13,878 nucleotides of DNA from Sulfuricystis sp964478415 (GCA_964478415.1 CAYZII010000054.1:1-13878), one strand, 5' to 3'; shown: positions 1 through 7,590, counted from the stretch's first letter. The notes: generated from the sequence alone by a model not told the origin. A program made the numbers and translations.

Positions 1-1
1 G

Positions 2-70
2 GAGGCCTTCTTCGGCACTCCGCGCTCGGAACGCGCGCAGCTCTTCCTGTCGAAGATTCTCGGCCACTGA
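2..70 (+). CDS. Polar amino-acid ABC transporter ATP-binding protein (C-terminal fragment)
   Basis: Only the last 22 codons and the TGA stop of this plus-strand gene are in the window. They read EAFFGTPRSERAQLFLSKIL followed by Gly-His. The pattern 'FF-x-x-P-(K/R)-S-x-R-A-x-x-FL-x-KIL' is the usual end of GltL/GlnQ/AapP-type ATPases, which energise uptake of glutamate, aspartate or glutamine at the inner membrane together with permeases and a periplasmic binding protein. The Walker motifs lie outside the window, so the assignment rests on this tail alone and the substrate cannot be fixed. The gene converges on the tRNA-Pro unit. No U-tract follows the hairpin at 92-114 in the plus direction, so that hairpin is not an obvious terminator for this gene. 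Confidence 0.7.
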   Translation, partial: EAFFGTPRSERAQLFLSKILGH

Positions 71-85
71 ACAAGCACGGCCAGT

Positions 86-114
86 AAAAAAAGGCCAGCC
101 GATATGGCTGGCCT
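86..114 (-). terminator. Rho-independent terminator after tRNA-Pro
   Basis: A perfect 9-bp inverted repeat (AGGCCAGCC at 92-100, GGCTGGCCT at 106-114) encloses the 5-base loop at 101-105. On the minus strand the stem is followed directly by a run of seven T (A7 at 86-92 on the plus strand). It lies 13 bases past the encoded CCA of tRNA-Pro, so it ends that transcript and probably the whole ihfA-merR-tRNA read-through. Confidence 0.9.
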
Positions 115-126
115 TCGTGCAAGCGT

Positions 127-204
<78 letters not shown>

Positions 205-214
205 CAGGCGTCGG

Positions 215-220
215 ATTATA
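215..220 (-). promoter_or_regulatory. Candidate -10 element of tRNA-Pro
   Basis: The minus strand reads TATAAT, a perfect -10 hexamer, ending 11 bases before the mature 5' end of tRNA-Pro. A start near 208 would give a very short leader. It lies just downstream of the merR stop codon. No good -35 hexamer is visible 16-18 bases upstream inside merR, so the promoter is either weak or supported by something else. Confidence 0.5.
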
Positions 221-222
221 TC

Positions 223-591
223 TCAAACCCGCAATAGCTCGATGATCGCCAGCAATTCGGCGCGCAGCGGAGTCGCGTCGTGCTTGGCTTCGGCGCTGGC
301 GGAAGCCGGCATCTTTTCGCTGCCTCCCTCGAGCCGGTGACGGGCGCCGCTGATCGTGAAACCTTCCTCGTAGAGGAGCTGGCGGATGCGCCGCACCAGC
401 AGCACTTCGTGATGCTGGTAATAGCGCCGGTTGCCGCGCCGTTTCACCGGCTTGAGCTGGGTGAATTCCTGCTCCCAGTAGCGCAGCACGTGCGGCTTCA
501 CGCCACACAATTCGCTCACTTCACCGATCGTGAAGTAACGCTTGGCCGGGATCGGCGGCAATTCAGTCTTGCTGCGAGCGGACGAGGTCAT
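223..591 (-). CDS. MerR-family transcriptional regulator next to ihfA
   Basis: A 122-residue protein with a MerR-type winged helix-turn-helix at about residues 18-75. It reads FTIGEVSELCGVKPHVLRYW, then the wing with KRRGNRRYYQ and the recognition-associated segment EVLLVRRIRQLL. The family binds promoter DNA as a dimer and twists it. This particular group sits beside ihfA in very many beta- and gammaproteobacteria, and its target is unknown to me. The C-terminal part (about 85-122) is short, and no metal-binding cysteine set is seen, so it is not a classical MerR/CueR metal sensor. Its ATG lies inside ihfA (29-bp overlap, other frame), and I see no clear ribosome binding site, so translation is probably coupled to ihfA. 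Confidence 0.92.
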   Translation of the reverse strand: MTSSARSKTELPPIPAKRYFTIGEVSELCGVKPHVLRYWEQEFTQLKPVKRRGNRRYYQHHEVLLVRRIRQLLYEEGFTISGARHRLEGGSEKMPASASAEAKHDATPLRAELLAIIELLRV

Positions 592-877
592 GGGTGGCCG
601 TCTCGACGAGCGACTTCAGCTTCTGGCTGGCGTGGAAGGTGACGACGCGGCGCGCGCTGATAGGAATTTCTTCGCCGGTTTTCGGGTTGCGGCCGGGGCG
701 CTGCGGCTTATCACGCAGCTGAAAGTTGCCGAAGCCGGAAAGCTTGACACCATCGCCACGTTCCAGCGCATGGCGCACTTCCTCGAAGAAGGCCTCGACC
801 ATGTCCTTCGCTTCGCGCTTGTTGAGCCCCACCTTTTCGAACAACAGGTCCGCAAGTTCCGCCTTGGTCATCGTCAT
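563..877 (-). CDS. ihfA: Integration host factor subunit alpha
   Basis: A 104-residue DNABII protein with the family's usual length. The N-terminal helices read MTMTKAELADLLFEKVGL and the core reads VKLSGFGNF (44-52). The DNA-inserting arm RPGRNPKTGEEIPI starts at residue 60, so the intercalating proline is Pro65, as in E. coli. The ending VVTFHASQKLK is typical of the alpha subunit. IHF is a heterodimer that bends DNA sharply and supports transcription, replication and recombination in the nucleoid. I chose the first of two close ATGs because GGGGAG lies 10 bases upstream, but an ATG two codons further in is also possible. The gene follows pheT by 27 bases, the same order as pheT-ihfA in E. 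coli. Confidence 0.97.
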   Translation of the reverse strand: MTMTKAELADLLFEKVGLNKREAKDMVEAFFEEVRHALERGDGVKLSGFGNFQLRDKPQRPGRNPKTGEEIPISARRVVTFHASQKLKSLVETATHDLVRSQQD

Positions 878-904
878 CGTCTGGTTCTCCCCTCGAGTGG
901 AACG

Positions 905-3277
905 CTAGCCGCGCAACACGGCGCCGAAGCGTTCCTGCGCCGCCGACAGCAGGCGCGCCATCACTTGGTCCGCCTCCTCGTCCGACAGCGTCTTGCGAGT
1001 ATCTTGCATCGTGACGCGGAAGGCAAGGCTCTTGCTGCCTTCCGGAATGCCCTTGCCCTGATAGACATCGAACAGCCGGATCTCGCGCACGCTCTCCGGC
1101 GCAGCCTCTTCGAGCGCCTCGACCAGCGCGGCAGCCTCGCAGCCGTGCGCCACGACCAGTGCGATGTCTCGTACCACAGCCGGGAAGCGCGAGATCTCGG
1201 CATGCACCGGCAGCGGCGTTGCCAGCAGCGCTGCAAGCTCGATTTCACAGACCACTGGGGCAGCGCCCAGCTCGTAACGCTGTGTCAAGCGCGGATGGAG
1301 TTCCCCGACAATGCCGATGTCTTGGCCGGCGAGCAGCACGCGCGCACTGCGTCCGGGGTGCAACGCGGGGTGCTCGGCACGGACGAATTCCAGTTGGCGC
1401 GGCGCGACCAGGGCTTCGAGATCCCCCTTGACGTCGAAGAAATCAACGTTGCGCCGTGGCGTACCCCATTGCTCCGGCAGCACCGGACCGGCGGCAAGGA
1501 AAGCCACCCGCCAGGGCTGGCGATGGCCGGTTTCGGCGTTAGCATCGGCGAGGAAGGCGCGCCCGACTTCGAAGATGCGCACGCGCTCGCTCTGCCGTTT
1601 CAGATTGGTTTGCAAGACGCCGACCAGGCCCCCGATCAGGCTCGAACGCATCACGCCCATTTGGCTGGCAATCGGATTGGCAAGGCGGATCGGTGCGTCA
1701 TTGCCGGCGAAATCGGCTTCCCAGGCTTCGGGAACGAAGCTGTAATTGACGACTTCGTGGTAGCCGCGCTCGGCGAGCATGTGACGTACCTGCATCGGGG
1801 TACGCTGCGTCTCGGCAACCGGCAGCATCGCCAGACGCGCCTGCGGGGCGGGTGCCGGGATGTTGTCATAGCCATGCAGCCTGGCGATCTCCTCGATCAG
1901 GTCCTCCTCGATCTCGATGTCGAAACGCCAGGAAGGCGGCGTGACGGTGAGCACCTCGCCCTGTCGGGTAAAGGGAAAGCCCAGGGCACGAATCAGTGCC
2001 TCGATTTGTGTCTCGTCCAGCGTGACACCGAGCACCTTGGCAACGCGCGGCAGGCGTAGCCGCACTGGCTGGCGAGACGGCAGATACTCGGCTGCGACGG
2101 CCTCGACCACCGGCCCAGGGTGGCCACCGCAGATCGTGAGGATCAACTGGGTCGCCCGTTCGATCGCTTTCCCCTGCAGCTCGAAATCGACGCCACGCTC
2201 AAAGCGGTAGGAAGCATCGGAGGAAAACCCCAGCGCGCGCGACTTGCCGGCGATCGCCTGCGGCGCAAAGAAAGCGGATTCCAGGAACAGATCGCGGGTC
2301 GTCGTGCTGATGCCAGAGTGTTCACCGCCCATAATGCCGGCCAGCGCGAGCGGCTTCTCGTCGTCGGCGATCAATGCCGTGTCCGGAGCGGGGGTGACGG
2401 TCTGGCCGTTCAACAACAACAATTGCTCATCTGGACGCACATAGCGCACATGGATCGTGCCGGCAAGCTGCGCATCATCGAACGCATGCAGCGGCTGGCC
2501 GAGTTCCAGCATCACGTAATTGGTGATGTCGACGAGCGCCGAGATCGAGCGCACACCACAGCGCTCCAGGCGCTGTTTCATCCAGAGCGGTGTCGGCGCG
2601 GCGGCATTCACCCCGCGCACGATGCGCCCGCAGTAGCGCGGACAAGCCGCAGGAGCATCCAGCACGACACGACGCACGCCATCATGCATCGGCGCGATTG
2701 GCTCACAGACAGGCAGACGCAGCGGCGCACCGGTGAGCGCCGCCACTTCACGCGCAATGCCCACCAGCGACAGACAGTCGGCGCGGTTCGGGGTGAGTTT
2801 CAGCGTGATCAGCGTATCGTCGAGGTTCAGATACTTGCGCAGATCCTCGCCGAGCGGCGCATCCTCCGGCAATACGAACAGGCCGCCATGATCTTCGGAC
2901 AGACCGAGTTCCCGTGCCGAACAGAGCATCCCGTAACTGTCGATGCCGCGCACCTTGGCCTGTTTGATCTCGATGCCGGGTAGCCGGGCGCCAACCAATG
3001 CGCAGGGCACTTTGATCCCGGGCGCGGCATTTGGCGCGCCACAGACGATCTGCAGCCTGCCGTGCGGGCCGGCATCGACGCTGCACAGTTTGAGCCGGTC
3101 GGCATCCGGATGCTTCTCGGCGCTGACGATCAACGCGACGACCACGCGCGAAAACTCGGCGCTGGCGGGACGGCACTCTTCGACCTCGAGGCCGGCCATT
3201 GTCAGCAGGTGACACAGCTCTTGCGTGGTCAGCGGCGGATCGACGAGGCTGCGCAGCCAGGATTCGGGAAATTGCAT
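905..3277 (-). CDS. pheT: Phenylalanine--tRNA ligase beta subunit
   Basis: A 790-residue protein close to the usual length of about 795. The family layout is present: an N-terminal tRNA-binding OB fold (about 39-150, with IVCGAPNAAPG), the B3/B4 editing region (about 210-390, with ALVDITNYVMLELGQPLHAFD), B5 (about 400-475, with ITVTPP-like VLTVTPPSWRFDIEIEEDLI), the catalytic-like core, and a C-terminal anticodon-binding FDX-ACB domain (about 695-789, SRFPAVVRDIALVV). With PheS it forms the alpha2-beta2 enzyme that charges tRNA-Phe and clears Tyr-tRNA-Phe. The ATG lies 9 bases after the pheS stop, with AAGG overlapping that stop, so the pair is co-translated. A 25-bp stretch in codons about 34-42 recurs upstream of the cytochrome c4 gene. 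Confidence 0.98.
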   Translation of the reverse strand: MQFPESWLRSLVDPPLTTQELCHLLTMAGLEVEECRPASAEFSRVVVALIVSAEKHPDADRLKLCSVDAGPHGRLQIVCGAPNAAPGIKVPCALVGARLPGIEIKQAKVRGIDSYGMLCSARELGLSEDHGGLFVLPEDAPLGEDLRKYLNLDDTLITLKLTPNRADCLSLVGIAREVAALTGAPLRLPVCEPIAPMHDGVRRVVLDAPAACPRYCGRIVRGVNAAAPTPLWMKQRLERCGVRSISALVDITNYVMLELGQPLHAFDDAQLAGTIHVRYVRPDEQLLLLNGQTVTPAPDTALIADDEKPLALAGIMGGEHSGISTTTRDLFLESAFFAPQAIAGKSRALGFSSDASYRFERGVDFELQGKAIERATQLILTICGGHPGPVVEAVAAEYLPSRQPVRLRLPRVAKVLGVTLDETQIEALIRALGFPFTRQGEVLTVTPPSWRFDIEIEEDLIEEIARLHGYDNIPAPAPQARLAMLPVAETQRTPMQVRHMLAERGYHEVVNYSFVPEAWEADFAGNDAPIRLANPIASQMGVMRSSLIGGLVGVLQTNLKRQSERVRIFEVGRAFLADANAETGHRQPWRVAFLAAGPVLPEQWGTPRRNVDFFDVKGDLEALVAPRQLEFVRAEHPALHPGRSARVLLAGQDIGIVGELHPRLTQRYELGAAPVVCEIELAALLATPLPVHAEISRFPAVVRDIALVVAHGCEAAALVEALEEAAPESVREIRLFDVYQGKGIPEGSKSLAFRVTMQDTRKTLSDEEADQVMARLLSAAQERFGAVLRG
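3152..3176. repeat. 25-bp exact repeat, copy 1 (inside pheT)
   Basis: The plus strand starts AAACTCGGCGCTGGCGGGAC and continues GGCAC. The same 25 bases occur at 13785-13809 in the same orientation. This copy is coding, covering pheT residues around 34-42, the end of the CRPASAEF segment. Beyond the exact core, weaker similarity continues on the low-coordinate side if a one-base gap is allowed. Confidence 0.85.
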
Positions 3278-3286
3278 CGGCTTACC

Positions 3287-4333
3287 TTACTGGAACTGGG
3301 CGAGGAAACGCAGATCCCCCTCGAAGAACAGGCGCAGGTCGGCAATGCCATAGCGCAGCATCGTCAACCGATCCGGCCCCATGCCGAAGGCAAAGCCGGT
3401 GTATTTATCCGGATCGATACCGCCGGCGCGCAGCACGTTCGGATGCACCATGCCGCAGCCGGCGATCTCCAGCCAGCGGCCTTGCAACGGTCCGCTCATG
3501 AAGGCGACATCGATTTCCGCCGATGGTTCGGTGAAGGGGAAGAACGAAGGACGGAAACGCACGGCGAGGTTGTCGCTCTCGAAGAAGCGGCGCAGGAAAT
3601 CGGCAACGACACCCTTGAGGTCGGCGAAGCTGACGTTTTCGCCCACCCACAGCCCTTCGACCTGATGGAACATCGGCGAATGGGTGGCGTCGGAATCGAC
3701 GCGATAGACGCGGCCGGGACAGATGACGCGAATCTCCGGCATCGGGTCGAGATGCCGGTATTGCTCGACGTGGGCGAGCATGGTGCGAATCTGCACCGGG
3801 GACGTATGCGTGCGCAGCAGCACGTCTGCGCGCACGCGACCCTCGGCATCGAGCAGGTAGAAAGTATCGTGCATCGAGCGCGCTGGGTGGTTCTCCGGCG
3901 TGTTGAGCGCCGTGAAATTGTGCCAGTCGGTCTCGATCTCAGGACCGTCGGCGACTGCGAACCCGATCGAGCGGAACAAGGCCTCGATGCGTTCGAGGGT
4001 GCGCATTACCGGATGCAGCGTGCCGCGCGCCTGGCCACGTCCCGGCAGGGTGACATCGAGGGCCTCGAGGGCGAGCTGCGCGGCGAGCTGCGCCTCCTTG
4101 AGCGCTTCACGACGCGCCTGCAGGGCCGCCTCGATCTCGCTCTTCGCGGCATTGATCGCGGCCCCGACAGCCTTGCGCTCCTCGGGCGGCAGCTTGCCAA
4201 GGCTTTTGAGACGTTGTGTCAGGACGCCTTCCTTGCCGAGGTAGGCCGCCTTGACACCCTCGAGTCGCGCCAGTTCCGTGGCAGCGGCGAAGGCCGCTTT
4301 CGCTTCGGCGACGAGCTGTGCGAGATTGTCCAT
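3287..4333 (-). CDS. pheS: Phenylalanine--tRNA ligase alpha subunit
   Basis: A 348-residue class II aminoacyl-tRNA synthetase subunit, slightly longer than the E. coli protein. The first 90 or so residues are a charged, alanine-rich helical region, the coiled coil that holds tRNA. The catalytic domain shows HPARSMHDTFYL, the HTSPVQIRTML stretch, FHQVEGLWVGE, the active-site strand WLEIAGCGMVHPNVL and class II motif 3 GFAFGMGPDRLTMLRYGI (about 313-330). It forms Phe-AMP and transfers Phe to tRNA-Phe together with PheT. The 53-base gap after rplT holds a strong intrinsic terminator ending just 8 bases before this ATG, and no Shine-Dalgarno is visible between terminator and start. Expression is therefore probably set by read-through. 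Confidence 0.98.
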   Translation of the reverse strand: MDNLAQLVAEAKAAFAAATELARLEGVKAAYLGKEGVLTQRLKSLGKLPPEERKAVGAAINAAKSEIEAALQARREALKEAQLAAQLALEALDVTLPGRGQARGTLHPVMRTLERIEALFRSIGFAVADGPEIETDWHNFTALNTPENHPARSMHDTFYLLDAEGRVRADVLLRTHTSPVQIRTMLAHVEQYRHLDPMPEIRVICPGRVYRVDSDATHSPMFHQVEGLWVGENVSFADLKGVVADFLRRFFESDNLAVRFRPSFFPFTEPSAEIDVAFMSGPLQGRWLEIAGCGMVHPNVLRAGGIDPDKYTGFAFGMGPDRLTMLRYGIADLRLFFEGDLRFLAQFQ

Positions 4334-4341
4334 GATTCAGC

Positions 4342-4366
4342 AAAAAGGGAGGCACGCCGGCCTCCC
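4342..4366 (-). terminator. Intrinsic terminator/attenuator between rplT and pheS
   Basis: On the minus strand a perfect 7-bp stem (GGGAGGC/GCCTCCC, plus-strand 4360-4366 and 4347-4353) with a 6-base loop is followed at once by TTTTT (4342-4346). It ends 8 bases before the pheS ATG. It should end part of the rpmI-rplT transcripts and thus limits pheST. In E. coli a terminator in this position is governed by the pheM leader peptide. No ATG-started leader peptide fits in the 53-base gap here. Confidence 0.8.
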
Positions 4367-4386
4367 CGTCGCGAAAGCCCGCGCGA

Positions 4387-4746
4387 TCAAAGACCGAGTT
4401 GCGCCTTGGCCTGGTTCGCCAATGCGGCGAATGCCGGCTTGTCGAACACGGCCAGATCGGCGAGTACCTTGCGGTCAACCTCGATCGACGCCTTCTTCAG
4501 CCCGTTCATCAGCGTGCTGTACTTCATGCCCAGCTCGCGCGCCGCCGCATTGATGCGAGCGATCCACAGGGCGCGGAACTGGCGCTTTCTTTGCCGGCGG
4601 TCGCGATACTGGTACTGGCCCGCCTTCATCACCGCCTGTTTGGCGATGCGATAGACGTTCTTGCGCCGGCCGCGATAGCCCTTGGCTGCCTCGAGGACCT
4701 TTTTGTGGCGCGCACGCGCCGTGACACCGCGTTTGACTCTTGGCAT
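4387..4746 (-). CDS. rplT: Large ribosomal subunit protein bL20
   Basis: A 119-residue, strongly basic protein with the classic bL20 start MPRVKRGVTARARHKKVL, the arginine-rich extension GYRGRRKNVYRIAKQAVMKA and the globular part WIARINAAARELGMKYSTLM. bL20 is an early assembly protein that binds 23S rRNA. In E. coli it also represses rpmI-rplT translation by binding the infC-rpmI mRNA region. AAGGAG lies 9 bases before the ATG and overlaps the rpmI stop, so rpmI and rplT are translationally coupled. Length and sequence are normal. Confidence 0.98.
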   Translation of the reverse strand: MPRVKRGVTARARHKKVLEAAKGYRGRRKNVYRIAKQAVMKAGQYQYRDRRQRKRQFRALWIARINAAARELGMKYSTLMNGLKKASIEVDRKVLADLAVFDKPAFAALANQAKAQLGL

Positions 4747-4758
4747 GGCATCCTCTCC

Positions 4759-4956
4759 TTATGCGTACGGCAACATAGCGCGTATGGCGCCGGCATCAGC
4801 GGCGTGCACGGTTTGCATGCCGCGCAACTGACGCTTCTCCTTGGTGGATTTCTTGGTCAGGATGTGGCGCTTGAACGCGCGGGCGCGCTTGATGCTTCCC
4901 GAGCCGCGCACGCGGAAACGCTTCGCGGCACCACTTTTCGTCTTCATCTTCGGCAT
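4759..4956 (-). CDS. rpmI: Large ribosomal subunit protein bL35
   Basis: A 65-residue basic protein with the bL35 signature MPKMKTKSGAAKRFRVRGSG at the N-terminus, followed by KRHILTKKSTKEKRQLRG. It is a 50S component. A near-perfect AAAGGAGAT lies 6 bases before the ATG. The 82-base spacer after infC is where E. coli carries the bL20 translational operator. Length and neighbours (infC upstream, rplT 12 bases downstream) match the family. Confidence 0.98.
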   Translation of the reverse strand: MPKMKTKSGAAKRFRVRGSGSIKRARAFKRHILTKKSTKEKRQLRGMQTVHAADAGAIRAMLPYA

Positions 4957-4973
4957 CGAAGATCTCCTTTTGT

Positions 4974-5021
4974 CATACGGCGCTGGGTGGCTCCCGACCC
5001 GGGAACGCTTCGACGACCCAC
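4974..5021 (-). promoter_or_regulatory. Structured infC-rpmI leader, possible bL20 operator
   Basis: The 82-base spacer between infC and rpmI can fold on the minus strand. An inner hairpin TCCCG/CGGGA with the 3-base loop GGT is enclosed by an outer TGGGT/ACCCA pairing, leaving the rpmI ribosome binding site just downstream. In E. coli the ribosomal protein bL20 represses this operon through structures here. Whether this one does so is inference, and the fold was drawn by eye. Confidence 0.3.
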
Positions 5022-5038
5022 GACCGCTTATGAAAAAA

Positions 5039-5599
5039 CTACGTCTTTTGTGCAGGTTCAGACCCCCTGCCGGGCTTCGCCTGCTTCTTCACCGGCGCCA
5101 GCACCATCACCAGCTGGCGGCCCTCCATCTTCGGGAACTGCTCGACCACGGCACGATCGGCAAGCTCAGTGCGGATGCGTTCCAGCACCCGCATGCCGAG
5201 CTCCTGATGCGCCATTTCCCGGCCACGAAAGCGCAACGTGATCTTCGTCTTGTCACCCTCGCCGAGAAACTTGATCACATTGCGCATCTTGATCTGGAAA
5301 TCGTTCTCGTCGGTCCCCGGCCGGAACTTGATTTCCTTGACCTCGACGACTTTCTGCTTCTTCTTTGCCTCCGCCTGCCGTTTGGCTTCCTGATACTTGA
5401 ACTTGCCGTAATCCATCAGCCGGCAGACCGGAGGATTGGCCAATGGCGCGATCTCGACCAGATCGACGCCCGCCTCTTCCGCCAATTGCAGCGCCTGACG
5501 CACCGACACGATGCCTAACTGTTCACCGTCGCCCCCGATCAAGCGTATCTCGGGGGCCGTTATTTCTTCATTGACGCGCTGCGTCTTTTCCTGGGCGAT
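5039..5599 (-). CDS. infC: Translation initiation factor IF-3 (ATC start)
   Basis: A 186-residue IF-3. The N-terminal domain reads VNEEITAPEIRLIGGDGEQL and then LVEIAPLANPPVCRLMDYGK. A lysine-rich linker (QEAKRQAEAKKKQK) leads to the C-terminal domain (VKEIKFRPGTDENDFQIKMR, LRFRGREMAHQELG). IF-3 binds the 30S subunit, blocks 50S joining and rejects wrong start codons. No ATG gives the conserved N-terminus. The frame is closed by a TAG 15 bases upstream, and ATC at 5597-5599 stands 9 bases behind AGGAG (5609-5613), so I place the start there. The only later alternative, TTG at 5540-5542, would remove the conserved first 19 residues. A rare start codon is the basis of IF-3 self-repression in E. 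coli (AUU). The gene begins 27 bases after thrS. Confidence 0.96.
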   Translation of the reverse strand: MAQEKTQRVNEEITAPEIRLIGGDGEQLGIVSVRQALQLAEEAGVDLVEIAPLANPPVCRLMDYGKFKYQEAKRQAEAKKKQKVVEVKEIKFRPGTDENDFQIKMRNVIKFLGEGDKTKITLRFRGREMAHQELGMRVLERIRTELADRAVVEQFPKMEGRQLVMVLAPVKKQAKPGRGSEPAQKT

Positions 5600-5613
5600 G
5601 GTGCAAGTCTCCT
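5597..5613 (-). promoter_or_regulatory. infC ribosome binding site with ATC start codon
   Basis: On the minus strand AGGAG (5609-5613) is followed by nine bases and then ATC, the first codon of the conserved IF-3 N-terminus (ATC GCC CAG GAA AAG). An in-frame TAG overlaps the Shine-Dalgarno, which excludes an upstream start. IF-3 discriminates against such codons, so this fits negative autoregulation. Confidence 0.85.
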
Positions 5614-5626
5614 ACAGATCAAAAAA

Positions 5627-7570
5627 TCAGGCCGCCAGACCTTTGGTGGCGCGCTCCCGCGTCAGGCGCTCGATCAGGCTCTCCAGACTCATCTGGCCGA
5701 GATCCTGGCTGCCTCGCGTGCCATCGGGATTGCGCGCATCGCGCGATCGTACGGCGACCAACCCGGCGGCCTTTTCCTTCTCGCCGACAATGATCAGGTA
5801 AGGCCGCTTCAACAAACTGTGCTCGCGGATTTTATAGTTGATTTTTTCGCCGCGCAAATCGCATTCGACGCGAAAACCCGCCGCACGCAGCTTTTGCGCC
5901 ACACTCGTGGCGTAATCCGCCTGGCCTTCCGAGATGTTCATCACTACCGCCTGCACCGGCGCAAGCCAGAGCGGCAGGGCGCCGGCATGGTGCTCTATCA
6001 GGATGCCGGCGAAGCGTTCCAACGAACCGAACAGCGCGCGATGCAGCATCACCGGCCGGCGGTGCGTGTTGTCGGCGGCCACATAGTGGATGTCGAAGCG
6101 CTCCGGCAGGTTCATATCGACTTGCAGGGTGCCGCATTGCCAGTCGCGGCCAATCGCATCGCGCAGCACGAATTCCAGCTTCGGCCCATAGAACGCGCCT
6201 TCGCCGGGGAACAGCTCGTAACGCATGCCCATGTGCTCGAGGGCGTTGGCCAACGCCGCTTCGAGCTTGTCCCAGGTCTCATCAGAACCGATGCGCTTTT
6301 CGGGCCGCGTCGACAGCTTGATGCGCACGTCGGTGAAGCCGAAGTCCTTATAGATGTCGAGGATCAGCGCGACAACGTCCTTGCATTCCTGCTCCATCTG
6401 CTCTTCGGTGCAGAAGATGTGGGCGTCGTCCTGCGTGAAATGACGCACGCGCAACAGGCCATGCAGCGCACCGGAAGGCTCATAGCGATGCACCTTGCCG
6501 AATTCGGCCATCCTGAGCGGCAGATCGCGGTAGCTCTTCACGCCCTGCTTGAAGAGCAGCATGGCGCCCGGACAGTTCATCGGCTTGAGCGCAAACACCC
6601 GCTCATCCTCGGTCTGCGTCGTGAACATGTGCTCGCGGTAATTGAACCAGTGACCCGAGATTTCCCACAGGCTGCGATCCATCACGTCCGGTGTATTCAC
6701 CTCGACGTAGCCGGCTGCCTCCTGGCGCATGCGCATGTAGGCGATCAGGTCCTGGAACAGCCGCCAGCCATGCGGATGCCAGAACACCGCGCCCGGCGCC
6801 TCTTCCTGGAAATGGAACAGGTCGAGCTGCTGGCCGAGCTTGCGGTGGTCGCGTTTCTCGGCCTCCTCGAGCATGGTGAGATAGGCATCGAGCTCCTGTT
6901 TCGTCGCCCAGGCGGTGCCATAGACGCGTTGCAGCATCTCGTTTTTCGCATCGCCGCGCCAGTAGGCACCGGCCACTTTCATCAGCTTGAAGTGTTTCAG
7001 CCGTCCGGTCGAGGGCACGTGCGGGCCGCGGCACAGATCGATGAAATCGCCTTCGCGGTAGAGCGAGATCTCCTCGCCCTGCGGAATCGCGGCGATCAGT
7101 TCGGCCTTGTAGCGCTCGCCGATCGAGTGGAAGAATTCGATGGCTTTTTCGCGTGGCCAGACTTCGCGTGTGACGGGAAAATCCTTTTTCGCCAGCTCCA
7201 CCATCTTTTGCTCGATCGCAGCGAGATCCTCGGTTGTCAAAGGCCGGCAGGCAAAGTCGTAATAGAAGCCGTTTTCGATCACCGGGCCGATCGTCACCTG
7301 CGCCTCGGGAATCAGCTCTTTCAGCGCATAGGCGAGCAGGTGCGCGGTCGAATGGCGGATGATTTCGAGACCTTCCGGGTCCTTGTCGGTGACGATGGCC
7401 ACCTGCGCATCCCGCTCGATGCGGTAAGAGGTGTCGACCAGCCTGCCAGCGACCTTGCCGGCCAGCGCCGCCTTGGCCAGCCCTGGGCCAATCGATGCCG
7501 CGACTTCGGCCACGGTGAGCGGAGCGGGATAGCTGCGTTGCGATCCGTCTGGAAGGGTAATCACCGGCAT
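5627..7570 (-). CDS. thrS: Threonine--tRNA ligase
   Basis: A 647-residue class II synthetase, as long as the E. coli enzyme (642). The domains in order are TGS (about 1-61, MPVITLPDGSQRSYP) and the editing domain with H73-STA-H77, the site that hydrolyses Ser-tRNA-Thr. The zinc/threonine catalytic core follows (LCRGPHVPSTG in the editing part; then MNCPGAMLLFKQGVKSYRDL with the zinc cysteine, MAEFGKVHRYEPSGALHGL motif 2 and MLHRALFGSLERF motif 3). The anticodon domain comes last (about 540-647, EKINYKIREHSLLKRPYLI). The ATG has GGAG 8 bases upstream. The gene lies behind tRNA-Asp, separated by a terminator-like hairpin, and it leads the thrS-infC-rpmI-rplT unit. I do not see a tRNA-Thr-like operator in the short leader. 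Confidence 0.98.
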   Translation of the reverse strand: MPVITLPDGSQRSYPAPLTVAEVAASIGPGLAKAALAGKVAGRLVDTSYRIERDAQVAIVTDKDPEGLEIIRHSTAHLLAYALKELIPEAQVTIGPVIENGFYYDFACRPLTTEDLAAIEQKMVELAKKDFPVTREVWPREKAIEFFHSIGERYKAELIAAIPQGEEISLYREGDFIDLCRGPHVPSTGRLKHFKLMKVAGAYWRGDAKNEMLQRVYGTAWATKQELDAYLTMLEEAEKRDHRKLGQQLDLFHFQEEAPGAVFWHPHGWRLFQDLIAYMRMRQEAAGYVEVNTPDVMDRSLWEISGHWFNYREHMFTTQTEDERVFALKPMNCPGAMLLFKQGVKSYRDLPLRMAEFGKVHRYEPSGALHGLLRVRHFTQDDAHIFCTEEQMEQECKDVVALILDIYKDFGFTDVRIKLSTRPEKRIGSDETWDKLEAALANALEHMGMRYELFPGEGAFYGPKLEFVLRDAIGRDWQCGTLQVDMNLPERFDIHYVAADNTHRRPVMLHRALFGSLERFAGILIEHHAGALPLWLAPVQAVVMNISEGQADYATSVAQKLRAAGFRVECDLRGEKINYKIREHSLLKRPYLIIVGEKEKAAGLVAVRSRDARNPDGTRGSQDLGQMSLESLIERLTRERATKGLAA

Positions 7571-7590
7571 GCAAAAACTCCAGCAGCAGA

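Noticed and set aside
542..2059. Long plus-strand open frame (505 codons) opposite ihfA and pheT
   Set aside because: It is antisense to pheT with a typical GC-frame composition; the product has no recognisable domain, while pheT is certain.
3062..4654. Long plus-strand open frame (530 codons) opposite pheS and rplT
   Set aside because: It is a shadow of strongly conserved genes on the other strand and has low-complexity Arg/Ala/Gly-rich composition.
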